Assembly: GCA_021641225.1 (NCBI GenBank)
Contig: JAJWXI010000012.1
Span: 2,773-23,504 of the forward strand
Length of the DNA stretch: 20,732 nucleotides
From: Collinsella aerofaciens
GTDB lineage: Bacteria; Actinomycetota; Coriobacteriia; Coriobacteriales; Coriobacteriaceae
Direction of reading: 5' to 3'
Translations under genes and position numbers: made by a program
Shown: piece by piece, positions 14,396-20,732 of the stretch
How positions within the stretch are numbered: position 1 is the stretch's first letter
How the letters are laid out: the number at the start of each line of letters is the position of its first letter
The notes under the pieces: generated by a model
Told to the model about the DNA's origin: nothing
The model's database searches: none
What the model saw: only the letters and a program-made list of their open reading frames with translations

Positions 14396-16174
14396 ATGGA
14401 CGCCATCGTAAAGATGCTCGAAAAGCATCAACCGTTCTTTGAGAAGATCTCGAGGAACATCTACCTCCAGGCCATTAAGGACGGATTCCTTGGGTGCATG
14501 CCCATCGTCCTCACCTCTTCGATCTTCCTGTTGATCGCCACCCTTCCCGGCGTCGTTGGCATCACGCTGCCCCAGCCGCTCATCGACTGGTGCAACAAGC
14601 TGTACAACTTCACCATGGGCGTCATGGGCATCATGGTTGCCGGCACCACTGCCAAGAACTTTACGGCTTCCATGAACCGTCGCATGCCCGCCGGCAAGGT
14701 GCTCAACGACGGCTCCACCATGGTGGCCGCCCAGTGCAGCATGCTTTTGCTCGCTGTTACGCAGTTCACCACCAAGTTCAACGGCTCCGAGCTTTCGGTC
14801 TTCGATTGCACCAGCATGGGTACGCGCGGTCTGTTCTCGGCCTATATCGCCGCGTTCATTACCGTGTGGGTCTATAAGTTCTGCGTCTCGCGCGATCTGA
14901 CCATTAAGCTGCCCAAGGAGGTCCCGGGCGCCATCGCTCAGAACTTCCGCGACATCATCCCCTTTGGCGGCGCCGTCATCATCTGCGGCATCATCGATGT
15001 CGTCGTGCGCAACCTCATGGGCGTCCCGTTCTCCGAGCTGCTTATCAAACTGCTCTCCCCGCTCTTTACCGCTGCAGAAACCTATCCTGGCCTTATCCTT
15101 ATCCAGGCGGCCACCGCGTTCTTCTGGTTCATCGGCGTCCACGGCCCCTCGATCGTCCAGCCGGGTATTGACCCCATCCGTCTTGCCAACCAGGCCGAGA
15201 ACCTGCAGGTTCTGCTGGCCGGTGGTCACCCCGCCCACTCCCTCACCTTTAACATGTCGCTCGTGGGTGAGTTCGGCGGCACCGGCGCCACGTTCATCGT
15301 GCCGCTTCTGCTGATCCTCTTTATGAAGTCCAAGCAGCTCAAAGCCGTCGGTAAGGCCTCGATTGTTCCTGTTGCCTTCGCTGTCAACGAGCCGCTGCTC
15401 TTCGGCGCGCCGATGATCCTTAACCCCTACATGCTCATCCCCTTTGTTGCCGCCGGCTGCGTCAACGTGAGTGTCGCCAAGTTCTTTATCGATAACGTAG
15501 GCATGAACGGCTTCTCCTTCGTGGTGCCTTGGGCCACCCCCGCCCCCATCGGTATCTTCATCACCACGAACTTCCAGCTTATTGCCCTGGTATTTGTCGC
15601 GATCATCATCTTGCTGGACGCCATCATCTACCTGCCGTTCTTAAAGGCCTACGATAAGCTGCTCTGCGACCAGGAGGCCGAGCGCGCCGCCGAGCTGGGC
15701 CTCGAGTCCGATGGCGCCGCTGCCATCGCTGCCAACGCCTCTGCACCCGCTGTCGAGCAGGCCACCGCTTCCGTCGAGCCGACCGCCGCTGCCGTCGACA
15801 GCAAGCCTGTCGCCGATCAGCCCGAGCCCGCTGCCGATGCATCCGCCAAGAAGGATGTCGATGGCCTGAAGGTCCTCGTCCTGTGCGCCGGCGCCGGCAC
15901 CTCCGCCATGCTCGCCAATGCCATCAAGGAGGGTGCCGCGCAGACCGGAGAGAACATCGCCTCCTCCGCAGGTGCCTATGGCCAGCACACCGCCATCATG
16001 GATCAGTACGACGTTATCGTGCTTGCCCCGCAGGTTCGTAGCTACTACAACGACATGAAGGCCGACACCGATCGCCTGGGCATTAAGCTGCTCGCCCCGC
16101 GCGGCAAGGAATATATCGACCTTACTCGCGACCCCGCTGGCGCCATCAAGTGGCTCCGCGAGAACCTCGACTAG
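14396..16174 (+). CDS. lacE: PTS lactose-type EIICB permease, module 3
   Basis: This LacE-family EIICB has 592 residues. The start ATG 14396 has AAAGGAG eight bases upstream, and the N-terminus MDAIVKMLEKHQPFFEKISR aligns with the other two permeases; the frame is open nine codons further. EIIC has FWFIGVHGPSIVQPGIDPI, GGTGATF and FAVNEPLLFGAP. A linker rich in Ala/Pro/Val/Glu (about 430-485) precedes EIIB with phospho-cysteine Cys497 in VLVLCAGAGTSAMLANAI. No EIIA domain is present. The PGIDPIRLANQ stretch replaces the EPAIAA of the module-1 protein near the substrate region, so substrate preference may differ. It is followed 74 bp later by lacG3, with a hairpin between. Confidence 0.93.
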   Translation: MDAIVKMLEKHQPFFEKISRNIYLQAIKDGFLGCMPIVLTSSIFLLIATLPGVVGITLPQPLIDWCNKLYNFTMGVMGIMVAGTTAKNFTASMNRRMPAGKVLNDGSTMVAAQCSMLLLAVTQFTTKFNGSELSVFDCTSMGTRGLFSAYIAAFITVWVYKFCVSRDLTIKLPKEVPGAIAQNFRDIIPFGGAVIICGIIDVVVRNLMGVPFSELLIKLLSPLFTAAETYPGLILIQAATAFFWFIGVHGPSIVQPGIDPIRLANQAENLQVLLAGGHPAHSLTFNMSLVGEFGGTGATFIVPLLLILFMKSKQLKAVGKASIVPVAFAVNEPLLFGAPMILNPYMLIPFVAAGCVNVSVAKFFIDNVGMNGFSFVVPWATPAPIGIFITTNFQLIALVFVAIIILLDAIIYLPFLKAYDKLLCDQEAERAAELGLESDGAAAIAANASAPAVEQATASVEPTAAAVDSKPVADQPEPAADASAKKDVDGLKVLVLCAGAGTSAMLANAIKEGAAQTGENIASSAGAYGQHTAIMDQYDVIVLAPQVRSYYNDMKADTDRLGIKLLAPRGKEYIDLTRDPAGAIKWLRENLD

Positions 16175-16188
16175 TTCCTCCCTCTGCT

Positions 16189-16214
16189 GGTGCCCGAATC
16201 CCCGTTCGGGCACC
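16189..16214 (+). other. Intercistronic hairpin between lacE3 and lacG3
   Basis: GGTGCCCGAA (16189-16198) and TTCGGGCACC (16205-16214) form a perfect 10-bp stem with a 6-nt loop and no T-run after it. It occupies the same position as the hairpin in module 1 (6260-6291) but its sequence is unrelated. Confidence 0.5.
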
Positions 16215-16248
16215 TCTCCCTATTCGTATCCCACAGAAAGGACGACTC

Positions 16249-17670
16249 ATGACCAATCCCATGCAGTTCCCCGACGGCTTTGTGTTTGGCGGCGCCACCG
16301 CTGCTTACCAGGTTGAGGGCGAGACCCGCACGCACGGCAAGGGCAAAGTGCCCTGGGACGATTTCCTGGCTGCTCAGGGTCGCTTCTCCCCCGACCCCGC
16401 AAGCGATTTCTACAACAAGTACCCGGTCGATATCGACCTGTGCCAGCGCTTCGGCATCAACGGTATCCGTGTCTCCATCGCTTGGAGCCGTATCTTCCCC
16501 AACGGCACTGGTGAGATTAACCCCGAGGGCGTTGCCTTCTATCACGAGCTTTTTGCCACCTGCAATAAAGCCGGCGTTATCCCCTATGTCACGCTCGATC
16601 ACTTTGATACGCCCGAGGCCTTCTACCAGGACGGCGGCGAGGGATTCCTGACGCGCACGACCATCGACGCCTTCGTCGAGTACGCCAAGTTTTGCTTTGC
16701 CGAGTTCACCGAGGTCAAGCATTGGTTTACCTTTAACGAGATTCCCGCGACCGCCGAGGGCAGCTTTATCGTCGGCAACTGGCCGCACGGTGAGAAGTAC
16801 CGTCTGGACAAGGCCTTCCAGCTCATGCACAACATGATGGTGGCCCACGCCAAGGCCGTTGTCGCCTTCCACGAGGGTGGCTTTGAGGGCGAGATCGGCA
16901 TTGTCCAGAACCTGGAGCCCAAGTATCCCCTCGACCCCAACAGCGCCGCCGACTGCGAGGCGGCCCGCATGGCCGACGTCATCAACAACCGCTGGGTGCT
17001 CGACGCCACCTTCCGCGGCCACTATGCAGCCGACACCATGGAGGCTGCGACCAAGCTGGCCCATATCGCCGGCGGCGAGCTCGACGTCCGTGACGAGGAC
17101 ATCGCTGCGCTGACCGCCGCGCTCCCCTACAACGATTGCCTGGGCGTCAACACCTACAAGTGTCAGTTCCTGCGTGCCGCCGAGGGCGAAAACGACATCA
17201 ACCACAATGGCACTGGCGACAAGGGCTCCTCGCGCTGGTTCCTCAAGGGCGTTGGTGAGGCATGCGTGCGCGAAGGCGTACCCACCACCGATTGGGACTG
17301 GATTATCTATCCCGAGGGCCTGTACGATCTGCTGCTCCGCATTAAGAACGATTACCCCAACTACAAGAAGATTTACATCACCGAGAACGGCATGGGTTAT
17401 AAGGACGACTTCGAGGACGGCTTTATCGACGACGCCCCTCGCATCGACTATATGCGCCAGCATCTCGCGTGGATCCTCAAGGCAATCGACGGCGGCGTGA
17501 ACGTCGACGGCTACTTTGTGTGGTCGCTGCAGGACCAGTTCTCTTGGACCAACGGCTACAACAAGCGCTACGGCCTGTTCTACATCGACTTCGAGACCCA
17601 GGCGCGCTATCCCAAGGCGAGCGCGTACTGGTACAAGAACGTCGCGGAGACCGGCCTGCTCATGGCCTAG
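16249..17670 (+). CDS. lacG: 6-phospho-beta-galactosidase, GH1, module 3
   Basis: This GH1 enzyme has 473 residues from ATG 16249, which has AAAGGACG upstream. The frame is open to 16150, but that would overlap lacE3 and the hairpin. Acid/base Glu164 lies in WFTFNEI and nucleophile Glu379 in YITENGMG. Ser432, Trp433, Lys439 and Tyr441 in SWTNGYNKRYG indicate 6-phospho-galactoside specificity. It is close to lacG1 over most of its length. It differs in the barrel motif TLDHFDTP (Asp117) where lacG1, lacG2 and textbook LacG have TLHHFD, and in a slightly longer loop after it (QDGGEGFLTR). It should act on the sugar phosphate delivered by the module-3 permease. The terminator at 17693-17736 ends the operon. 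Confidence 0.93.
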   Translation: MTNPMQFPDGFVFGGATAAYQVEGETRTHGKGKVPWDDFLAAQGRFSPDPASDFYNKYPVDIDLCQRFGINGIRVSIAWSRIFPNGTGEINPEGVAFYHELFATCNKAGVIPYVTLDHFDTPEAFYQDGGEGFLTRTTIDAFVEYAKFCFAEFTEVKHWFTFNEIPATAEGSFIVGNWPHGEKYRLDKAFQLMHNMMVAHAKAVVAFHEGGFEGEIGIVQNLEPKYPLDPNSAADCEAARMADVINNRWVLDATFRGHYAADTMEAATKLAHIAGGELDVRDEDIAALTAALPYNDCLGVNTYKCQFLRAAEGENDINHNGTGDKGSSRWFLKGVGEACVREGVPTTDWDWIIYPEGLYDLLLRIKNDYPNYKKIYITENGMGYKDDFEDGFIDDAPRIDYMRQHLAWILKAIDGGVNVDGYFVWSLQDQFSWTNGYNKRYGLFYIDFETQARYPKASAYWYKNVAETGLLMA

Positions 17671-17692
17671 CCCCGCTTGCATACCCTCTGTC

Positions 17693-17736
17693 GGCCGCAT
17701 GCGAATCCCTCCACGGGTTCGTATGCGGCCTTTTTT
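17693..17736 (+). terminator. Rho-independent terminator after lacG3
   Basis: GGCCGCATGCGAATCCC (17693-17709) pairs with GGGTTCGTATGCGGCC (17715-17730), followed by six T. It lies 22 bp past the lacG3 stop and 23 bp before array C. Confidence 0.9.
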
Positions 17737-17759
17737 CTTTGATTCGGCTGGCACCGCGC

Positions 17760-17983
17760 GTTTGTCTTAATCCGTAACATCTAGCAGGGTTTTTCGGTCC
17801 TAACTGTTACAGATCAAGACAAACGGATGGGCTGCCCTGCAAGATCTCAATCCATAACATCTAGACCGATTTTTGCCGCCCAGATGTTACAGAACGAGAC
17901 AAACCCGTGACCCGTTCCAACAAAATCTCAATCTGTAACATCTAGCCGAGTTTTTCACCCCTAGCTGTTACAAATTGAGACAA
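17760..17983. repeat. Palindromic repeat array C (3 units)
   Basis: Units are 17760-17824, 17845-17904 and 17926-17983. TAACA marks start at 17775, 17855 and 17936 (periods 80 and 81), with TGTTA exactly 30 bp later each time (17805, 17885, 17966). C1 has outer arms GTTTGTCTT / AAGACAAAC that pair fully. C1 and C3 belong to the CTAG subtype and C2 to the other. Spacers are 20 and 21 bp. Unlike arrays A and B this one is followed by a plus-strand gene (fic), not the end of a lacI. Confidence 0.87.
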
Positions 17984-18035
17984 TTAGATGGTGGAATCCA
18001 ATCTTTCCACGCAGCCATGAAACGCGGTCTCTAGT

Positions 18036-18110
18036 TTTCGGTATCGCGAACATACTTTCGGTATCATTTCATGGTAATATGATACCGAAAGTATGTTCGT
18101 GATACCGAAA
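18036..18110. promoter_or_regulatory. 75-bp inverted repeat at the fic promoter
   Basis: Arms 18036-18067 and 18079-18110 are 32 bp each with one mismatch and an 11-bp centre. Each arm holds two copies of TTTCGGTATC 21 bp apart, giving four copies in all. A TAATAT box (18075-18080) lies in the middle and the fic ribosome site AAAGGAG begins at the right edge. The layout suggests an operator covering the promoter, possibly bound by the Fic protein's own C-terminal winged helix; that is inference. Confidence 0.75.
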
Positions 18111-18118
18111 GGAGCCCC

Positions 18119-19351
18119 ATGCGCCAGTTCGATTACGCCACAGTTCCAGCGGAGCTCGAAATAACTCCAATCACCAACCTCCTTCTCTCGATACGCGAAT
18201 ATAAAGGCAGGCAGCTTGTTCTGAGCCAAGTCAAACCTGAGCTTCTGTCGTCTCTTATGGAGGAAGCAAAGATTCAAAGCACCCAATCCTCCAACGGGCT
18301 TGAGGGAATCGTTACCACTCAAAAAAGACTCAAAGCGATTATGGCGTATTCCACCAAACCAAGCTCCCGTGCAGAGGAAGAGATCGCTGGATACCGAGAC
18401 GTACTATCGCTTATTCACGAGCAACACGATTCCATTCCCATCACGCCGTCGGTCATTCTGCAGCTACATCGTGACCTCATGGCACACACAGCCATCTCAT
18501 ATGGGGGTCATTGGAAAGATGGCGATAACGAAATCGTCTCCATCGATGACCAGGGCAATCGATATGTGCGCTTTAGGCCCCCTTCGGCCCTAGCAACCCC
18601 GAGGCTTATCGAAGAAGCTTGTAAATCTCTCAACGATGCTTTATCTCGCCAAGTCTGCGACCCCCTCCTCATATCATTCCGCTTCATCTTTGATTTTGTC
18701 AGCATTCACCCCTTCAACGATGGCAATGGAAGGATGAGTCGACTCCTCACAACGCTGCTGCTCGAAAAGACTGGTTACGACGTCGCACGTTATATCAGCA
18801 TCGAACGACTCATTGAAGACAACAAGGCGCTTTATTACAACGCACTCGCTGCCAGCTCCACCGGATGGAATGAAAATGAAAACACGGAGGCACCCTTCAT
18901 CCGCTTCATGCTCGGAACAACTTTGGCCGCATACCGACAACTCGAGGAGCGCACCTTGATAAGATCCGGTGTCCGCCCCGTGTCGAAGCAACACCGAATC
19001 GCCGTTCTATTTCAGCAAAGACCCGGCGTCATAAAGAAATCCGACATCCAGTCCAACAGCCCCGACATCAGCGAAGTGACGATCAAACGGACTCTCAGCA
19101 AGCTTGTTATTTGCGGTGCAATCGAAAAAACTGGAGCAGGTCGTTCAACGGGCTACACACTCAAAGACGCCCAAGCTCTGGAATTATTCATGCGATCCAC
19201 AACACCCGATGGCGAACAAGCAATTACAAAAGAATCCCCAAAGGAAAAAATCCTTGAGCGCATGAACCGAGCCGAGGATGAAAGCAGCGAGGGACTCTAC
19301 GAGGACTACGATTCATTCTCAAGGGGCATCAGGGCAAAATACGGAATCTAG
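18119..19351 (+). CDS. Fic/DOC-family protein with C-terminal winged helix
   Basis: This 410-residue protein carries a Fic domain (about 95-240) with the complete catalytic motif HPFNDGNGRMSR, so it probably transfers AMP or another nucleotide-derived group to a protein hydroxyl. A Fic N-terminal region precedes it. The motif SSNGLEG near residue 60 fits the (S/T)xxxE(G/N) inhibitory helix of class II Fic proteins, whose glutamate blocks ATP positioning. The flap GGHWKDGDNEIVSI is present. The C-terminal part (about 295-355, HRIAVLFQQRPGVIKKSDI and VTIKRTLSKLVICGAIEKTG) looks like a winged-helix DNA-binding domain. The ATG 18119 has AAAGGAG upstream. Codon use is more AT-rich than that of the lac genes, suggesting a different history. 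No antitoxin gene is adjacent. Target unknown. Confidence 0.9.
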   Translation: MRQFDYATVPAELEITPITNLLLSIREYKGRQLVLSQVKPELLSSLMEEAKIQSTQSSNGLEGIVTTQKRLKAIMAYSTKPSSRAEEEIAGYRDVLSLIHEQHDSIPITPSVILQLHRDLMAHTAISYGGHWKDGDNEIVSIDDQGNRYVRFRPPSALATPRLIEEACKSLNDALSRQVCDPLLISFRFIFDFVSIHPFNDGNGRMSRLLTTLLLEKTGYDVARYISIERLIEDNKALYYNALAASSTGWNENENTEAPFIRFMLGTTLAAYRQLEERTLIRSGVRPVSKQHRIAVLFQQRPGVIKKSDIQSNSPDISEVTIKRTLSKLVICGAIEKTGAGRSTGYTLKDAQALELFMRSTTPDGEQAITKESPKEKILERMNRAEDESSEGLYEDYDSFSRGIRAKYGI

Positions 19352-19390
19352 CCATTTCTCGAAATGACCTCGTTCTTGCTATCCGCGTAC

Positions 19391-19463
19391 ATTTGCGCGT
19401 CATTTCGTGTCACGTTGACGCGCAAAATGACGCGCAAATTTTTACGTGTCATTTTGCGCGCCA
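19391..19463. repeat. Overlapping hairpins of GCGCGTCATTTT repeats
   Basis: ATTTGCGCGTCATTT (19391-19405) pairs perfectly with AAATGACGCGCAAAT (19425-19439). Alternatively TGACGCGCAAAATGACGCG (19416-19434) pairs with CGTGTCATTTTGCGCGCCA (19445-19463) with two mismatches. The two folds are mutually exclusive. The region lies between the convergent fic and lacR genes and may act as a two-way terminator or be a repeat remnant. Confidence 0.6.
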
Positions 19464-19521
19464 TTTTGATTCGATAAATCCCCGCGCCGGCAGGGGGCAG
19501 AAGTATCGCCTGCTTCGCTAG

Positions 19522-20286
19522 TTAGCAAATGACCTGCGTGTGCTCCTCGATGGCGGCGCGGTCTTCGGCGGAGATGCTCGGCTCGCATACCACGGCGTCC
19601 AGGCTGTCCAGGCGGCAGAAGGTGTAGAAATCGCGCTTGCCGATCTTGCTGGAGTCGGCGATGAGGTAACGCGAGTCTGCCTTGCTAAAGGCGAGCTGCT
19701 GGATGCGGCCCTCGTCCATGTTGGACGTGGACACGTCACCGTCCAGGATGCCGTTCGCGCCGATAAACGCCGCGTCGATCCCCAGTGCGCGCAGGGTGTC
19801 CTCGGCCGTGGGGCCCACAAAGGCGGCAGTGCGGCGACGGTACATGCCGCCCACCAGGCACAGGTCGCAGTCCTCGCGCTCCTCGAGCAGGTTAAAAACC
19901 GAAAGCGAGTTGGTCACGATGCGCAGGCGAAACGCCGGCAGCATCGAGGCCATCTGTTCAACCGTGGTGCCCGTACCCAAAAAGATGGTCGAGCCCTCCT
20001 CGATAAGCTCCACGGCACGGTGCGCGATCTGCAGCTTTTCCTCGGCATGCTTGGTGCGCTTTTCGCTGTGGGAATATTCATGACGCAGCATGGCGTGGGG
20101 ACGACCCTGAGCGCTGCGGGCACCGCCGTGCACGCGCTCGATCTCGCCCAGGCTCGCGAGCTCCTCAAGGTCGCGACGGATCGTCATGTCCGAGACGCCC
20201 AGCGCGTCCGAAATCTCCTTGACCGAGACCGTTCCCTGTTCCTCGAGCAGCTGACGAACCTTATCCTGTCGCTCCGCCTTAATCAC
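19522..20286 (-). CDS. lacR: DeoR-family lactose PTS repressor (LacR-like)
   Basis: This 254-residue protein has usual DeoR-family length. The N-terminal helix-turn-helix is VSVKEISDALGVSDMTIRRDLEELASLGEIERVHGGAR, the DeoR signature. The sugar-phosphate sensor domain (about 75-235) has IFLGTGTTVEQMA, IVTNSLSVF, STSNMDEGRIQQLAF and LIADSSKIGKRDFYTFCRL. These closely follow Firmicutes LacR, which responds to tagatose-6-phosphate. The start codon is GTG 20286 with GAGGACTC upstream. It is divergent from galM and convergent with fic. Its own promoter has a TATAAT followed by a TTCAAACA/TCGAACA pair 10 bp apart, the same pair seen at lacA and lacF, so autoregulation and control of the lac regulon are likely. 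Other DeoR members (FruR, AgaR, GatR) are less likely given the context. Confidence 0.9.
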   Translation of the reverse strand: MIKAERQDKVRQLLEEQGTVSVKEISDALGVSDMTIRRDLEELASLGEIERVHGGARSAQGRPHAMLRHEYSHSEKRTKHAEEKLQIAHRAVELIEEGSTIFLGTGTTVEQMASMLPAFRLRIVTNSLSVFNLLEEREDCDLCLVGGMYRRRTAAFVGPTAEDTLRALGIDAAFIGANGILDGDVSTSNMDEGRIQQLAFSKADSRYLIADSSKIGKRDFYTFCRLDSLDAVVCEPSISAEDRAAIEEHTQVIC

Positions 20287-20320
20287 GATGAGTCCTCGCT
20301 GTTCCTTGCGCGCACCAATT

Positions 20321-20343
20321 CAAACAGTATCGAACAAATTATA
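20321..20343 (-). promoter_or_regulatory. lacR promoter -10 with LacR-like site
   Basis: On the minus strand TATAAT (20338-20343) is followed at once by TTTGTTCGATACTGTTTGAA, i.e. AAC cores at 20323 and 20333 on the plus strand, 10 bp apart. This overlaps the expected transcription start, a good position for autorepression. No clear -35 was found. Confidence 0.6.
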
Positions 20344-20490
20344 TCAGACTCGCGCGGCCAAAAATGAGTGCTTCAACTGCACCTTCATTACTTTTTTTAA
20401 GAAAAATACCCCCTGCTTTAGTGAGGTGTAGTGATAATCTCGCCTGTTCGCGCTACAGTTTGTCCGAAATACCTCGATGTTAGGAACCAA

Positions 20491-20732
20491 ATGATCACTT
20501 CCGAGCTTTTCGGCACCGCGCCGTGCGGTACCCCCGTTCATCGCTACACCCTCAACGGGCCCGAGATCTGCGTTCGCATTATGGACTACGGCGCCACCGT
20601 TCTGGGCATTGACGTGCCCGACATTCCCGGCAACGTGCGCGATGTGGTGCTGGGTTTCGATAAGCTCGAGGATTACTTTGACAACCCCGCCTGCTTTGGC
20701 GCGACCATCGGCCCCGTGGCCAACCGCACCGC
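20491..20732 (+). CDS. galM: Aldose 1-epimerase (mutarotase), 5' part
   Basis: ATG 20491, preceded by TAGGA, opens a frame that runs off the right edge (80 codons). The product begins MITSELFGTAPCGTPVHRYT and continues with MDYGATVLGIDVPD, DVVLGFDKLEDYFDNP and FGATIGPVANRTA, the N-terminal blocks of the galactose mutarotase family; the conserved NR of GxxGxxANR is visible. It interconverts alpha and beta anomers of galactose or glucose. It is divergent from lacR across 204 bp. A TGATAAT box (20432-20438) may be its -10. No LacR-like pair with 10-bp spacing lies close to its start, so its regulation is unclear. Confidence 0.88.
   Translation, partial: MITSELFGTAPCGTPVHRYTLNGPEICVRIMDYGATVLGIDVPDIPGNVRDVVLGFDKLEDYFDNPACFGATIGPVANRT

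Noticed and set aside
16171..17754. 527-codon open frame on the minus strand opposite lacG3
   Set aside because: Antisense shadow of a conserved GH1 gene; no recognisable motifs.
17984..18322. 112-codon minus-strand frame across the fic promoter
   Set aside because: It runs through the inverted repeat and the fic start, has no ribosome site and no recognisable product.

Overview
The window looks like a chromosomal segment of a high-GC, PTS-rich gut actinobacterium of the Coriobacteriia, most likely Collinsella or a close relative. This is inferred from the GC-rich codon use, AGGAGG-type ribosome sites, and Firmicutes-style lac genes (LacA, LacB, LacE, LacF, LacG, LacR) in a GC-rich background. 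No rRNA, tRNA, transposase or phage gene was seen.

Layout. Bases 1-932 (minus strand) hold lacA and a truncated lacB, the galactose-6-phosphate isomerase of the tagatose-6-phosphate pathway. An unrecognised membrane protein (1241-2272, minus), a patch of repeats (2360-2481) and a single lactose-type EIIA gene, lacF (2559-2897, minus), follow. Then come three lactose-PTS modules: lacI(1) | lacE1-lacG1 (3112-7755), lacI(2) | lacG2-lacE2 (8017-12775) and lacI(3) | lacE3-lacG3 (13110-17670). Each has a LacI-family regulator divergent from a pair encoding an EIICB permease and a GH1 6-phospho-beta-galactosidase. A Fic-domain protein (18119-19351), a LacR-like DeoR-family repressor (19522-20286, minus) and the start of galM (20491 onward) complete the window.

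How the parts work together (inference from families). Each EIICB would import and phosphorylate a galactoside, sharing the one EIIA. The GH1 enzymes would release galactose-6-phosphate, which LacAB isomerises to tagatose-6-phosphate; LacC and LacD must lie elsewhere. GalM would handle free galactose. Two layers of control are readable. Each LacI has its own variant of an operator of form AATGnnnACGTnnnCATT near its module. LacR probably binds AAC-core repeats spaced about 10 bp apart, found at its own promoter, at lacA, at lacF and before module 2.

The most unusual element is a family of eight palindromic units (about 60-65 bp, 79-81 bp period) in three tandem arrays of 2, 3 and 3 copies. 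Each array lies just past the terminator of one of the three lac modules. Every unit keeps exactly 30 bp between its TAACA and TGTTA marks although loops and flanks diverge. I do not recognise this family. A 75-bp near-perfect inverted repeat before the fic gene is the second most striking element.
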